A stretch of 64,000 bases of DNA from Streptococcus sp. Marseille-Q6470 (GTDB lineage: Bacteria; Bacillota; Bacilli; Lactobacillales; Streptococcaceae), in the NCBI RefSeq assembly GCF_946902905.1, contig NZ_OX336385.1, positions 1,422,501-1,486,500 of the forward strand, read 5' to 3'. Position 1 is the first letter of the stretch; every line of letters begins with the position of its first letter. A model generated the notes under the pieces. That model had not been told where the DNA came from. It ran no database searches and saw only the letters and a list, made by a program, of their open reading frames with translations. This document shows, piece after piece, positions 27,322-37,902 of the stretch. The position numbers were made by a program, and so were the translations under genes.

Positions 27322-30300
27322 ATGTCAACCACTTTTGAAATTTTAATGAATCAGTTGGGAATTCCCGCTGAGATAAGAAATCATGAGGCCTTCTCCCAGG
27401 CTGAAATTGAACAAGTTATTGTACACAAACAAAGTAACATTTGGGAGTTTCGTTTTGTATTTGAGAATATCCTGCCCTTTGAACTCTTTTTAGCATTGAA
27501 GAAGGGATTGAAAGAAGAATTTTCAAAAACGGGAAATCAAGCGACTTTCGAGATTAAAACGAAAGATCAAGATTTTTCAAGAGAGCTTTTACAGGCCTAC
27601 TATCGGGAGGCTTTTTCAGCTGGCCCTTGTTCTAGTCAAGGCTTTCGAACCATGTATCAGGATTTTCAGGTTCGATTTAAAAATGATCAGTTGATTATTG
27701 AGGCCTCTGAAGCAGCAGATACAGAGCATTTCAGAAAAAACCACCTACCAAATCTCAGTAAACAGCTGGAACTTTTTGGCTTTCCTAAATTCACTTGTGT
27801 TTTAGAGAAAAATGAAGATTTGACCAAGGAAGAGCAAGAAGCTTTCCATTCGGAAAATCAAATGATTGTTCAGGCTGCCAATGAAGAGACTCTTCGTGCT
27901 ATGGAGCAGTTAGAACAGATGGCACCGCCTCCTCCAGTTGAGGATAAACCTGTCTTTGATTTTCAGGCTAAGAAGGCAGCTGCTAAGCCAAAACTAGACA
28001 AGGAAGAAATTACTCCTATGATCGAGGTCAATACCGAAGAAAATCGTCTGGTTTTTGAGGGTGTTGTCTTTGATGTTGAGCAGAAGGTGACTAGAACAGG
28101 TCGTGTCTTGATTAACTTCAAGATGACCGACTATACTTCTAGTTTCTCTATGCAAAAATGGGTCAAAAACGAAGAAGAAGCTCAGAAGTTTGACATGATT
28201 AAGAAAAATTCATGGCTCCGTGTCCGTGGGAATGTTGAGATGAATAATTTCACACGAGATTTGACCATGAATGTGCAAGATGTTCAGGAAGTCGTTCACT
28301 ATGAGCGTAAGGACTTAATGCCAGAAGGTGAGCGTCGTGTTGAATTTCATGCCCATACCAATATGTCGACGATGGATGCTCTTCCTGAGGTCGAAGAAAT
28401 CGTTGGAACAGCAGCCAAATGGGGACACAAAGCCGTAGCAATCACGGACCATGGAAATGTTCAGTCCTTCCCTCATGGTTATAAGGCAGCAAAGAAAGCT
28501 GGTATTCAGCTCATTTATGGGATGGAAGCCAATATCGTTGAAGACCGTGTTCCTATCGTCTATAACGAAGTTGAGATGGATCTTTCTGAAGCTACCTATG
28601 TAGTCTTTGACGTGGAAACGACTGGTCTATCTGCTATCTATAATGATTTAATTCAGGTGGCAGCTTCCAAGATGTATAAGGGGAATATCATTGCTGAGTT
28701 TGATGAATTTATCAATCCTGGGCACCCCTTATCAGCCTTTACGACAGAATTGACGGGAATTACGGATGACCATGTAAAAAATGCCAAACCATTGGTTCAA
28801 GTTCTGAAAGAATTCCAAGAATTCTGTAAAGATACCGTTCTTGTAGCCCACAATGCGACCTTTGACGTTGGCTTTATGAATGCTAATTATGAACGTCATG
28901 GTCTTCCAAAAATCACTCAGCCTGTCATCGATACGCTAGAGTTCGCAAGAAATCTCTATCCTGAATACAAGCGCCACGGTCTAGGACCTTTGACCAAGCG
29001 TTTTGGAGTTGCCCTAGAACACCACCACATGGCCAACTATGATGCGGAAGCAACTGGCCGTCTGCTTTTTATCTTTATCAAGGAAGTGGCAGAAAAACAT
29101 GGTGTGACAGATTTGGCACGATTAAACCTTGATTTAATCAGTACGGACTCTTATAAAAAAGCTCGCGTCAAGCATGCGACTATCTATGTAAAAAATCAAG
29201 TAGGCTTGAAAAACATCTTTAAGCTGGTTTCTCTCTCAAATACCCAGTATTTTGAAGGAGTTCCAAGGATTCCACGTACAGTACTAGATGCCCATCGAGA
29301 AGGTTTAATCTTGGGATCGGCTTGTACGGAAGGAGAAGTCTTTGATGCAGTCGTATCACAGGGTGTAGATGCGGCGGTCGAAGTTGCTAAATACTATGAC
29401 TTTATTGAGGTGATGCCTCCAGCTATCTATGCACCTCTGATTGCCAAAGAGCAGGTCAAGGACATGGAGGAGCTCCACACCATTATCAAGAGTTTGATAG
29501 AGGTTGGAGATCGTCTCGGCAAGCCGGTTCTTGCGACAGGAAATGTCCACTATCTCGAACCTGAGGATGAGATTTATCGTGAGATTATCGTACGAAGTCT
29601 AGGTCAGGGTGCCATGATTAACCGAACGATCGGCCATGGAGAAGCTGCCCAACCAGCTCCGCTACCCAAGGCGCATTTTAGAACAACCAATGAAATGTTG
29701 GATGAGTTTGCCTTTCTAGGAGAAGATTTGGCTCGTAAGATTGTCATTGAAAACACCAATGCCTTGGCAGAAATCTTTGAACCTGTGGAAGTTGTAAAGG
29801 GTGATTTGTACACACCTTTCATTGACAAAGCCGAAGAAACAGTTGCCGAGTTAACCTACAAAAAAGCCTTCGAAATCTATGGGAACCCACTCCCAGATAT
29901 CGTTGATTTACGGATTGAAAAGGAATTGACTTCTATCTTGGGGAATGGATTTGCCGTTATTTATCTGGCTTCACAGATGCTAGTGCACCGTTCCAACGAA
30001 CGAGGATATTTGGTTGGTTCACGTGGGTCTGTCGGTTCTAGTTTCGTTGCGACCATGATTGGGATTACCGAGGTTAATCCGCTATCTCCTCACTATGTCT
30101 GTGGTCAGTGTCAGTACAGTGAGTTTATCACAGATGGTTCTTACGGTTCAGGCTTTGATATGCCAGATAAAGACTGTCCTAACTGTGGCCACAAGCTCAG
30201 TAAGAATGGACAGGACATTCCTTTTGAGACCTTCCTTGGTTTTGACGGGGATAAGGTTCCCGATATCGATTTGAACTTCTCAGGGGAGGACCAGCCAAGT

Positions 30301-31716
30301 GCTCACTTGGATGTTCGTGATATCTTTGGGGAAGAATATGCCTTCCGTGCAGGAACGGTTGGTACGGTGGCTGCTAAAACAGCCTATGGATTTGTCAAGG
30401 GTTACGAGCGTGACTATGGCAAGTTCTACCGTGAAGCCGAAGTAGAGCGCCTAGCTCAAGGAGCCGCAGGTGTTAAACGTACGACCGGTCAGCACCCAGG
30501 AGGAATCGTTGTTATCCCTAACTATATGGATGTCTATGACTTTACTCCGGTACAGTATCCTGCAGATGATGTAACTGCTGAATGGCAGACTACTCACTTT
30601 AACTTCCACGATATCGATGAGAACGTCCTCAAGCTTGATGTCCTTGGTCATGATGATCCGACCATGATTCGGAAACTTCAGGACTTATCAGGCATTGATC
30701 CAAATGATATCCCTATGGACGACCCTGGTGTCATGGCCCTCTTCTCGGGTACAGATATCCTGGGAGTGACACCTGAACAAATCGGTACTTCAACCGGTAT
30801 GCTTGGAATTCCAGAGTTTGGGACCAACTTTGTTCGCGGAATGGTGGATGAAACCCATCCGACGACCTTTGCGGAGTTGCTACAGCTTTCTGGATTGTCT
30901 CACGGTACCGATGTATGGTTGGGGAATGCCCAAGACTTGATCAAGGCTGGAATTGCGGACCTGTCAACCGTTATCGGATGTCGGGATGATATCATGGTTT
31001 ACCTCATGCACGCTGGTCTAGATCCAAAGATGGCCTTTACCATCATGGAGCGTGTACGTAAGGGAATGTGGCTCAAAATCTCTGAAGAAGAGCGTAACGG
31101 TTATATCGAAGCCATGAAGGCTAATAATGTCCCTGAGTGGTATATCGAATCTTGTGGGAAAATCAAGTACATGTTCCCTAAAGCCCACGCGGCTGCCTAC
31201 GTTATGATGGCCCTTCGTGTGGCCTACTTCAAGGTTCACCATCCGATTTATTATTATTGTGCTTACTTCTCCATCCGTGCCAAGGCTTTTGATATCAAGA
31301 CCATGGGTGCAGGCTTGGAAGCTATCAAACGTAAGATGCAAGAAATTGCTGAAAAGCGCAAGAACAATGAAGCTTCTAACGTAGAAATTGACCTTTACAC
31401 AACACTTGAAATCGTCAATGAGATGTGGGAACGTGGTTTTAAATTTGGCAAGTTAGACCTCTATCGCAGTGATGCGACTGAATTCATCATAGACGGAGAC
31501 ACCCTCATCCCACCGTTTGTCGCTATGGATGGTCTAGGAGAGAACGTTGCCAAGCAACTGGTTCGTGCTCGTCAAGAGGGAGAATTCCTCTCTAAAACAG
31601 AACTCCGCAAGCGTGGTGGGCTCTCATCAACCTTGGTTGAAAAGATGGATGAAATGGGCATTCTTGGCAATATGCCAGAGGATAACCAGCTGAGTTTGTT
31701 TGATGATTTGTTTTAA
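27322..31716 (+). CDS. polC: DNA polymerase III alpha subunit, PolC type
   Basis: The 1464-residue replicative polymerase has an N-terminal domain, an OB fold near 245-325, a PHP domain starting at [13 protein letters not shown] (~340), an inserted DEDD 3'-5' exonuclease (FDVETTGL ~430 to ~580), a zinc motif (CGQCQYSEF...CPNCGH ~930-960) and the polymerase core with [10 protein letters not shown] near 980. This is the low-GC Gram-positive PolC. Length is normal. An extended -10 TGGTAAAAT lies about 35 bases before the start. Confidence 0.98.
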   Translation: MSTTFEILMNQLGIPAEIRNHEAFSQAEIEQVIVHKQSNIWEFRFVFENILPFELFLALKKGLKEEFSKTGNQATFEIKTKDQDFSRELLQAYYREAFSAGPCSSQGFRTMYQDFQVRFKNDQLIIEASEAADTEHFRKNHLPNLSKQLELFGFPKFTCVLEKNEDLTKEEQEAFHSENQMIVQAANEETLRAMEQLEQMAPPPPVEDKPVFDFQAKKAAAKPKLDKEEITPMIEVNTEENRLVFEGVVFDVEQKVTRTGRVLINFKMTDYTSSFSMQKWVKNEEEAQKFDMIKKNSWLRVRGNVEMNNFTRDLTMNVQDVQEVVHYERKDLMPEGERRVEFHAHTNMSTMDALPEVEEIVGTAAKWGHKAVAITDHGNVQSFPHGYKAAKKAGIQLIYGMEANIVEDRVPIVYNEVEMDLSEATYVVFDVETTGLSAIYNDLIQVAASKMYKGNIIAEFDEFINPGHPLSAFTTELTGITDDHVKNAKPLVQVLKEFQEFCKDTVLVAHNATFDVGFMNANYERHGLPKITQPVIDTLEFARNLYPEYKRHGLGPLTKRFGVALEHHHMANYDAEATGRLLFIFIKEVAEKHGVTDLARLNLDLISTDSYKKARVKHATIYVKNQVGLKNIFKLVSLSNTQYFEGVPRIPRTVLDAHREGLILGSACTEGEVFDAVVSQGVDAAVEVAKYYDFIEVMPPAIYAPLIAKEQVKDMEELHTIIKSLIEVGDRLGKPVLATGNVHYLEPEDEIYREIIVRSLGQGAMINRTIGHGEAAQPAPLPKAHFRTTNEMLDEFAFLGEDLARKIVIENTNALAEIFEPVEVVKGDLYTPFIDKAEETVAELTYKKAFEIYGNPLPDIVDLRIEKELTSILGNGFAVIYLASQMLVHRSNERGYLVGSRGSVGSSFVATMIGITEVNPLSPHYVCGQCQYSEFITDGSYGSGFDMPDKDCPNCGHKLSKNGQDIPFETFLGFDGDKVPDIDLNFSGEDQPSAHLDVRDIFGEEYAFRAGTVGTVAAKTAYGFVKGYERDYGKFYREAEVERLAQGAAGVKRTTGQHPGGIVVIPNYMDVYDFTPVQYPADDVTAEWQTTHFNFHDIDENVLKLDVLGHDDPTMIRKLQDLSGIDPNDIPMDDPGVMALFSGTDILGVTPEQIGTSTGMLGIPEFGTNFVRGMVDETHPTTFAELLQLSGLSHGTDVWLGNAQDLIKAGIADLSTVIGCRDDIMVYLMHAGLDPKMAFTIMERVRKGMWLKISEEERNGYIEAMKANNVPEWYIESCGKIKYMFPKAHAAAYVMMALRVAYFKVHHPIYYYCAYFSIRAKAFDIKTMGAGLEAIKRKMQEIAEKRKNNEASNVEIDLYTTLEIVNEMWERGFKFGKLDLYRSDATEFIIDGDTLIPPFVAMDGLGENVAKQLVRARQEGEFLSKTELRKRGGLSSTLVEKMDEMGILGNMPEDNQLSLFDDLF

Positions 31717-31753
31717 GAATTTGAAATGTCTTATGTAGGTTTGAGGTTAGTTA

Positions 31754-32431
31754 ATGATGGTAAAGAAAAAAAGAGCAACACCTTGGAAACCAGGGAGAGT
31801 TATTTCCATACGCTTGCGAAATGGCGTTTACGTATTAGCACAAATGGTGCGTGATCCCTATCTGGTATTTTTCAACCATTTTAACGAAGAAAATAACTGG
31901 AAGGGAGTGACCTTGAAAGAGGAGGATATCCTCTTTTGTAAAGCAGTTACTCGTCAGTTTCTACGCTATAGTCCTGTAACGATTGTTAAAAATCTTGAAC
32001 CCCTGTTAGATTATGAACTACCCAAAGAATGGATTTATAGCCATATTGGAGGACATCCTATTACTGTTTCGGTAAAGGGACGGGAGCGCCAAGTAGCTGG
32101 TTTTGGTCGACGCTGTTCTTTAGTTCTAGCGGATAAGGACAGTGGTCAACCGGAGGATAATCCACTTATGGGCCTCTTCCAAGCTTATATCATACCAGAT
32201 ATCAAAGAACAGGATTGGGATCGGGTAGGCCAGGCTGAACACATGTCCATTGAAGTATTTCCAACACTCAATGAGCGTCTCTACCTTTGCTATCTTTATG
32301 GGAAAAATATAAATCCAGAACAAGATATCTCTTTGGGAAAGCCCCTGCTTGATGACTATGAAACTTATGTAGATATCCTCACTAACAGCCCAGAGGCTCG
32401 ACGTCTCTATCTAGGAGAGTACGAAGAATAA
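31754..32431 (+). CDS. Conserved hypothetical protein, possibly Imm26-like fold
   Basis: The 225-residue soluble protein begins with a basic stretch and a KPGRVISIRLRNGVYVLAQMVRDPYLVFFNHF segment, which resembles the opening of Imm26-type domains in nuclease-immunity proteins. Nothing toxin-like is next to it, so that label would not imply immunity here. It lies 38 bases after polC and 14 bases before a 50-residue gene, probably in the polC transcription unit; the same neighbour is known in pneumococcus. Function unknown. Confidence 0.6.
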   Translation: MMVKKKRATPWKPGRVISIRLRNGVYVLAQMVRDPYLVFFNHFNEENNWKGVTLKEEDILFCKAVTRQFLRYSPVTIVKNLEPLLDYELPKEWIYSHIGGHPITVSVKGRERQVAGFGRRCSLVLADKDSGQPEDNPLMGLFQAYIIPDIKEQDWDRVGQAEHMSIEVFPTLNERLYLCYLYGKNINPEQDISLGKPLLDDYETYVDILTNSPEARRLYLGEYEE

Positions 32432-32444
32432 GAAAGGACATTTA

Positions 32445-32597
32445 ATGAAACTAAGAATTTTCGCGGAAGACAAGCCAGCTGAGAAGGTGTTTGAGTATCA
32501 ATTAGACCTTGCTGATCAGACAATTCTTCTATCGACAGCGCTTTTGTCTGGTGCTATTGCTTTAGCAGGATTATTGTCTGCTTTGAAAGAAAAATAA
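32445..32597 (+). CDS. Small hypothetical protein, 50 residues
   Basis: An ATG with RBS gaaagga opens a 50-codon frame: MKLRIFAEDKPAEKVFEYQL, then an acidic segment, then a hydrophobic C-terminal helix (residues ~27-46) ending LKEK. It lies between the 225-residue gene and pepS with short gaps (13 and 20 bases), so co-translation is likely. A tail-anchored membrane peptide is the simplest reading. Confidence 0.65.
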   Translation: MKLRIFAEDKPAEKVFEYQLDLADQTILLSTALLSGAIALAGLLSALKEK

Positions 32598-32617
32598 AAA
32601 TAGAAAAGAGAAACAAC

Positions 32618-33859
32618 ATGGTTTTACCAAATTTTAAAGAAAATCTAGAAAAATACGCTAAGCTTTTGGTTGCAAACGGTGTGAATGTACAACCTGGTCA
32701 TACTTTGGCTCTCTCTATCGATGTGGAGCAACGCGAGTTGGCTCACTTAATCGTCAAAGAAGCTTATGCACTTGGTGCACATGAAGTTATCGTTCAATGG
32801 GCAGATGACTTTGTAAACCGTGAGAAATTCCTTCACGCGCCGATGGAGCGTTTGGACAATGTACCAGAATACAAGATTGCTGAGATGAACTACCTTCTTG
32901 AAAACAAAGCAAGTCGTCTCGGTGTCCGTTCTTCTGACCCAGGTGCCTTGAACGGAGTAGATGCAGAAAAACTTTCAGCTTCTGCTAAAGCTATGGGAAT
33001 TGCTATGAAGCCAATGCGTATCGCAACTCAATCTAACAAGGTTAGCTGGACTGTAGCAGCTGCTGCTGGACTAGAGTGGGCTAAGAAAGTCTTTCCAAAT
33101 GCTGCGAGTGACGAAGAAGCAGTGGACCTCCTTTGGGACCAAATCTTCAAAACTTGCCGTGTCTACGAAGAAGATCCAGTTAAGGCTTGGGAAGAGCATG
33201 CAGCTATCTTGAAGAGCAAGGCAGAAATGCTCAACAAAGAACAATTCTCAGCTCTTCACTACACAGCACCTGGAACTGATTTGACACTTGGCTTGCCTAA
33301 GAACCACGTTTGGGAATCAGCTGGAGCTATCAATGCTCAAGGCGAAGGTTTCTTGCCAAACATGCCAACAGAAGAAGTCTTTACAGCTCCTGACTTCCGT
33401 CGTGCAGATGGTTATGTTACTTCTACAAAACCACTTAGCTATAATGGAAATATCATCGAAGGCATCAAGGTGACCTTTGAAAATGGTCAAATCGTTGATA
33501 TCACAGCTGAAAAGGGTGATCAAGTAATGAAGGACCTCGTCTTTAAGAATGCTGGTGCGCGTGCCTTGGGTGAATGTGCCTTGGTACCAGATCCAATCCC
33601 AATTTCACAGTCAGGTATTACCTTTTTTAACACTCTTTTCGATGAGAATGCTTCTAACCACTTAGCTATCGGTGCCGCTTATGCAACGAGCGTTGTTGGT
33701 GGAGCAGAGATGAGCGAAGAAGAACTGGAAGCTGCAGGACTTAACCGTTCAGACGTTCACGTTGACTTTATGATTGGTTCGAACCAAATGGATATCGATG
33801 GTATCCGTGAGGATGGAACATGCGTACCACTCTTCCGCAATGGAGATTGGGCAATTTAA
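32618..33859 (+). CDS. pepS: Aminopeptidase PepS (M29 family)
   Basis: The 413-residue metallo-aminopeptidase has the M29 family C-terminal metal ligand regions (ECALVPDPIP, NTLFDENASNHLAIG and HVDFMIGS). PepS has broad aminopeptidase activity favouring arginine and aromatic N-termini. It is cytoplasmic. It starts 20 bases after the small ORF and ends 9 bases before a GlsB-like gene. Confidence 0.93.
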   Translation: MVLPNFKENLEKYAKLLVANGVNVQPGHTLALSIDVEQRELAHLIVKEAYALGAHEVIVQWADDFVNREKFLHAPMERLDNVPEYKIAEMNYLLENKASRLGVRSSDPGALNGVDAEKLSASAKAMGIAMKPMRIATQSNKVSWTVAAAAGLEWAKKVFPNAASDEEAVDLLWDQIFKTCRVYEEDPVKAWEEHAAILKSKAEMLNKEQFSALHYTAPGTDLTLGLPKNHVWESAGAINAQGEGFLPNMPTEEVFTAPDFRRADGYVTSTKPLSYNGNIIEGIKVTFENGQIVDITAEKGDQVMKDLVFKNAGARALGECALVPDPIPISQSGITFFNTLFDENASNHLAIGAAYATSVVGGAEMSEEELEAAGLNRSDVHVDFMIGSNQMDIDGIREDGTCVPLFRNGDWAI

Positions 33860-33868
33860 GGAGAAACT

Positions 33869-34099
33869 ATGCTTGGAAGTATGTTTGTCGGTCTTTTGAT
33901 CGGACTATTAGCAGGAGCTATCACCAATCGTGGAGAACGAATGGGATGTTTTGGAAAAATGTTCTTGGGCTGGATTGGAGCTTTCTTGGGTCAGTTACTA
34001 TTTGGAACCTGGGGACCTATCCTAGCTGATACGGCCATTATCCCATCAGTTTTAGGAGCCATGATTTTATTAGCCATCTTCTGGGAAAGAGGAAGCTAG
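33869..34099 (+). CDS. GlsB/YeaQ/YmgE family membrane protein (second copy)
   Basis: The 76-residue protein, starting MLGSMFVGLLIGLLAGAITN, is a paralogue of the one at 9523-9762, sharing the GLxAGAIT, FLGQLLFGTWGP and AIIPS motifs. It has three hydrophobic helices. It is coupled to pepS (9-base gap, RBS aaggaga) rather than to stress genes. Confidence 0.88.
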   Translation: MLGSMFVGLLIGLLAGAITNRGERMGCFGKMFLGWIGAFLGQLLFGTWGPILADTAIIPSVLGAMILLAIFWERGS

Positions 34100-34135
34100 G
34101 TTTCGGTTTAAATGCTTGTTTAATAATAAAAGATA

Positions 34136-34166
34136 AAAAGAGGTTGAAACTGTTTCGACCTCTTTT
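34136..34166 (+). terminator. Terminator after pepS-glsB-like unit
   Basis: Stem AAAAGAGGTTGAAA/TTTCGACCTCTTTT with a G-T pair and a short loop, ending in a T run. Confidence 0.85.
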
Positions 34167-34226
34167 AACATTCAAAAGGGATCATGGGAGATGCAGTGAC
34201 TGGTTCTTTTTATATTGCGTCAAGTA

Positions 34227-34241
34227 TGGTACAATAAAAGC
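34227..34241 (+). promoter_or_regulatory. Extended -10 promoter giving a leaderless mRNA
   Basis: The extended -10 TGGTACAAT ends at 34235. Only six bases separate it from the ATG at 34242, so transcription should begin at or next to the A of the start codon. No RBS precedes this ATG. Confidence 0.6.
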
Positions 34242-35150
34242 ATGAGAATTCAACAATTACACTATATTATCAAAATCGTTGAGACTGGTTCGATGAATGA
34301 GGCTGCCAAGCAACTCTTTATCACTCAACCTAGTCTATCAAATGCAGTTCGTGACCTAGAAAATGAGATGGGAATTGAGATTTTTATCCGCAATCCCAAA
34401 GGAATTACCCTCACACGTGATGGGATGGAGTTTTTATCTTATGCCCGTCAAGTTGTCGAACAAACTCAACTTCTAGAAGAACGCTATAAGAACCCAATCG
34501 CTCATCGCGAGCTTTTTAGTGTGTCTTCACAACACTATGCTTTTGTGGTCAATGCCTTTGTTTCCTTGCTTAAGAAAAGCGATATGGAAAAGTATGAGCT
34601 TTTTTTGCGTGAAACCAGAACCTGGGAAATCATCGACGACGTCAAGAACTTCCGCAGTGAAGTCGGTGTCCTCTTTTTAAATAGCTATAACCGAGATGTT
34701 CTTTCGAAGATGTTGGATGACAACCATCTAGTTGCTCATCATCTCTTTACAGCCCAGCCCCATATCTTTGTCAGCAAGTCCAACCCTCTTGCCAAAAGAG
34801 ACAAGGTGCAGTTGGCAGATCTAGAAGACTTCCCATATTTGAGCTATGACCAAGGGACCCATAATTCCTTCTACTTCTCAGAAGAAATCTTGTCACAGGA
34901 ACACCACAAGAAATCCATCGTTGTTAGTGACCGTGCGACCTTGTTCAATCTCTTGATTGGTTTGGACGGTTATACCATCGCGACTGGTATCCTCAATAGT
35001 AATCTTAATGGGGACAATATCGTTTCGATTCCACTTGATATTGATGATCCGATTGAGCTGGTTTATATCCAGCATGAAAAGACAAGCTTGTCCAAGATGG
35101 GTGAACGTTTCATCGAGTACCTACTTGAAGAAGTTCGCTTTGACAGCTAA
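34242..35150 (+). CDS. cpsY: LysR-family regulator, CpsY/MtaR-like
   Basis: The 302-residue protein has an N-terminal winged helix (MRIQQLHYIIKIVETGSMNEAAKQLFITQPSLS-type) and a LysR effector domain; it closely resembles streptococcal CpsY/MtaR, which controls methionine transport and surface functions. The start at 34242 is chosen because the family begins MRIQQLHYI. A longer frame from 34215 would begin upstream of the promoter -10 box. Translation is probably leaderless. queA follows after 29 bases. Confidence 0.8.
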   Translation: MRIQQLHYIIKIVETGSMNEAAKQLFITQPSLSNAVRDLENEMGIEIFIRNPKGITLTRDGMEFLSYARQVVEQTQLLEERYKNPIAHRELFSVSSQHYAFVVNAFVSLLKKSDMEKYELFLRETRTWEIIDDVKNFRSEVGVLFLNSYNRDVLSKMLDDNHLVAHHLFTAQPHIFVSKSNPLAKRDKVQLADLEDFPYLSYDQGTHNSFYFSEEILSQEHHKKSIVVSDRATLFNLLIGLDGYTIATGILNSNLNGDNIVSIPLDIDDPIELVYIQHEKTSLSKMGERFIEYLLEEVRFDS

Positions 35151-35179
35151 TGCAACTCTATTAGAAAAGAAAAGGAAAA

Positions 35180-36217
35180 ATGACACCAATGAATACCAAT
35201 GATTTTGATTTCCACTTGCCAGAGGAGCTGATTGCACAGACACCTCTGGAAAAGCGCGATGCCTCTAAGCTCTTGATGGTCAATCGCAAAACAGGAGAAT
35301 TTCAAGATCGCCATTTTCACTCCATTATCGAAATGCTAGAGCCAGGTGATGCCCTAGTTATGAATGATACCCGTGTCTTGCCAGCTCGACTTCATGGTCA
35401 AAAACAAGAAACAGGGGGCCATGTTGAACTCTTGCTTTTGAAAAATACAGCAGGAGACGAATGGGAAGTCTTGGCAAAACCTGCTAAACGTCTCAAGGTC
35501 GGCACCCGTGTTGTCTTTGGAGATGGTCGCCTAAGCGCAGTCGTGACTGAGGAATTAACCCATGGCGGTCGTATTGTCCGTTTTGAGTATGAAGGAATTT
35601 TCCTAGAAGTACTTGAAAGTCTTGGAGAAATGCCTTTGCCTCCTTATATTCACGAAAAATTGGATGACCGTGAACGTTACCAGACAGTCTATGCCAAGGA
35701 GAGTGGATCAGCAGCAGCCCCAACTGCAGGGCTACATTTTACCAAAGAATTACTAGAAGAAATCCAGCAAAAAGGAGTTCACCTAGTCTACCTGACCTTA
35801 CATGTTGGACTTGGGACCTTTAGACCTGTTTCAGTAGACAATTTGGATGAGCACGAGATGCACTCAGAGTTTTACCAATTGTCTGAGGAAGCTGCAGCAA
35901 CCTTGCGTCAGGTCAAAGAAAATGGTGGCCGTGTCATTGCTGTGGGGACAACCTCTATCCGTACGCTAGAGACTATCGGAAGCAAGTTTGACGGCCAAAT
36001 CCAGGCCGACTCTGGCTGGACCAATATCTTTATCAAACCGGGCTATGACTGGAAGGTGGTGGATGCTTTTTCTACTAATTTCCATTTACCCAAGTCTACC
36101 TTGGTCATGCTTGTCTCAGCTTTTGCAGGCCGTGGATTGGTCCTCCAAGCCTACCAACATGCTATCGATGAAAAATACCGTTTCTTTAGCTTTGGCGATG
36201 CCATGTTTATCTACTAA
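35180..36217 (+). CDS. queA: S-adenosylmethionine:tRNA ribosyltransferase-isomerase
   Basis: The 345-residue QueA transfers the ribosyl moiety of SAM to preQ1-tRNA to make epoxyqueuosine. The family motifs [48 protein letters not shown] and [11 protein letters not shown] are intact. An alternative start at 35189 would lose three residues; the ATG at 35180 has the better RBS (aaaagga). Confidence 0.96.
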   Translation: MTPMNTNDFDFHLPEELIAQTPLEKRDASKLLMVNRKTGEFQDRHFHSIIEMLEPGDALVMNDTRVLPARLHGQKQETGGHVELLLLKNTAGDEWEVLAKPAKRLKVGTRVVFGDGRLSAVVTEELTHGGRIVRFEYEGIFLEVLESLGEMPLPPYIHEKLDDRERYQTVYAKESGSAAAPTAGLHFTKELLEEIQQKGVHLVYLTLHVGLGTFRPVSVDNLDEHEMHSEFYQLSEEAAATLRQVKENGGRVIAVGTTSIRTLETIGSKFDGQIQADSGWTNIFIKPGYDWKVVDAFSTNFHLPKSTLVMLVSAFAGRGLVLQAYQHAIDEKYRFFSFGDAMFIY

Positions 36218-36243
36218 AAAACGAGCAAATCAAAACTAGAAAT

Positions 36244-36279
36244 AAAAGGGCTAATTCCTACTTGGATTAGCCTTTTTTC
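36244..36279 (+). terminator. queA terminator
   Basis: Stem AAAAGGGCTAATTC / GGATTAGCCTTTT with a 6-base loop and T6. Confidence 0.85.
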
Positions 36280-36403
36280 GATATATGATAGCTGTTGAAT
36301 TAAAAGCAAATAAATGATACACTGAAGACTATGATACAGCCGTCAAATATATGCAAAATCTGACGAGCTACTTTTATCTGAGTCTATTTCAAAGGAGATT
36401 TTT

Positions 36404-36945
36404 ATGAAAAACAAAACATTACGCTATACGAGCCTATCAGTCCTGACCTTGTTGACTGCCTTGACCTTGGTTGCCTGTGGTGGAAAGACTGACAAGAATA
36501 CGTCATCTTCAAACCAAAAGGAAACAACAAGTAAGGTGACTACAGAGTCCGCAAGTAAAACTGAAGCAGGCCAAAAAGAGGAGCAGAAGTCAGAAACAAA
36601 TAGTGCGACAGAAGCTACAACCACTCAAGCAGAACAAAAGGAAGATAAGCAAAAATCACAAGAGGCTTACGCTAAGTTTGTAGGGACTTGGGAAAACTAC
36701 GCGGGAACAACTGCAACAGTCACAGCAGATGGAATTGTAACGATCCAAAGTTCAAATGGAACCTTTAAATACGAGATGGCTATTACTTAACAGGTATTCA
36801 TCTTGTCGGTGGTGGACAAGGAGCACGACTGATCTTTACCCCAGCTGGAGTCCAAAACGAAGTGACAGGTACAGATGGCAGTCAAGATGTCTTGTCTATC
36901 GGTCAATCTGTAAGCGACAAAGATAACCAGTTTTACCGTAACTAA
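36404..36945 (+). pseudogene. Lipoprotein of the DUF6287 type, frameshifted
   Basis: The reading frame from 36404 has a lipoprotein signal (LTALTLVACGG, lipid-modified Cys near residue 26), a Ser/Thr/Lys/Glu-rich linker and the start of a small domain (YAKFVGTWENYAGTTATVTADG), then stops at 36790. The missing remainder continues in another frame from about 36774, as GYYLTGIHLVGGGQGARLIF... to the TAA at 36943-36945. A one-base loss near 36770-36776 (after GAGAT) explains this. No long homopolymer lies at the break, so phase variation by slippage is not suggested. RBS aaaggag. Confidence 0.75.
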
Positions 36946-37094
36946 GAATATCAATCAGAAATAAGGGTGGTGAAATGTCCTTACTTTTTTACAAGTTTTC
37001 GAAGCATAAAATTTTAAGCATTCAAATTTACACGACGTTTAAGTTGGCTAATTAGCAAGCTCGCGTTAAAGTGAAAGATAATAAGGACAATATC

Positions 37095-37121
37095 AAAAAA
37101 GCCCTGATGTAGGGCTTTTTT
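37095..37121. terminator. Bidirectional terminator
   Basis: Stem AAAAAAGCCCT/AGGGCTTTTTT with loop GATGT, between the lipoprotein pseudogene and the convergent membrane gene. Confidence 0.85.
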
Positions 37122-37130
37122 GATTACTTG

Positions 37131-37664
37131 CTAATATAAGAAATCAATGCCGTAGTTTTCTTTTAGATAGGTCGCCAACTCGGCTTTTTCTTCCTCTCTA
37201 AATCGACAGAGGCTAAGGGCGAGACGCAATATCAGAACACTTGTATCAATGATGACGTTTGACTTAGAAATATCTTCTAGCTGGGTCACCTCTCTCAGAT
37301 CAAAATCTATATAGTAAGCCTTGCTGTTGACATGGTCGGGGTCACTGACATCCACTTCAACATACGATGCTCGCAACAATTCTTCTTTCGGAATGAAGAT
37401 TTCCTTGGAAAAGAAGAGCCCGGGATATACATAAATACCTTCAAAGGAGAATTCAAAGGAGAGCCTACGACTAGTCAGTCTTTTGATGCCTGCAATCGTT
37501 GAATAGATAGCAGCGAAAAAGAGGATGGTTGGAACCACAGTGAGAAAACTAAGCTGGGAAAAGTCGATCAATCCATGCGCGAGGAAAAAGAAAAATTGAA
37601 AGAATACACCCGCCGCAAAGACTAGATAGCCGACACCGACAAATTTTGAATAATAGATTTTCAT
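37131..37664 (-). CDS. Hypothetical membrane protein with PH-like C-terminal region
   Basis: The 177-residue protein starts at the ATG at 37664 (RBS ggagg). It has two hydrophobic segments (about 6-28 and 38-58), then a soluble ~115-residue region beginning RLTSRRLSFEFSFEGIYVYPG, with alternating hydrophobic strands as in bacterial PH-like (DUF5673-type) domains. No family is assigned with certainty. Function unknown. Confidence 0.65.
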   Translation of the reverse strand: MKIYYSKFVGVGYLVFAAGVFFQFFFFLAHGLIDFSQLSFLTVVPTILFFAAIYSTIAGIKRLTSRRLSFEFSFEGIYVYPGLFFSKEIFIPKEELLRASYVEVDVSDPDHVNSKAYYIDFDLREVTQLEDISKSNVIIDTSVLILRLALSLCRFREEEKAELATYLKENYGIDFLY

Positions 37665-37902
37665 AGAAACCTCCAGATATAGAATTGAACTCACCAACGC
37701 TTTTTCAGTAGAAGGAGTAAAGATCATGGAGAGATAAAATTCTAGGTATTCCCATCATATCCTATGGAGCGAAGTTCTGTCAACCTTTTAGCAAGATGTG
37801 ACTCTTAGCTATCCTATGACCTAGTAAGTTGGTTTATGGTATACTAGGATAATAAAATTCTAAAATTTGAAGACTTATTTTCATAAATAGAAAGAGGTCA
37901 AT

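Noticed and set aside
31754..32431. Toxin-immunity gene after polC
   Set aside because: The Imm26-like resemblance is weak, and there is no polymorphic toxin, secretion signal or toxin remnant nearby.
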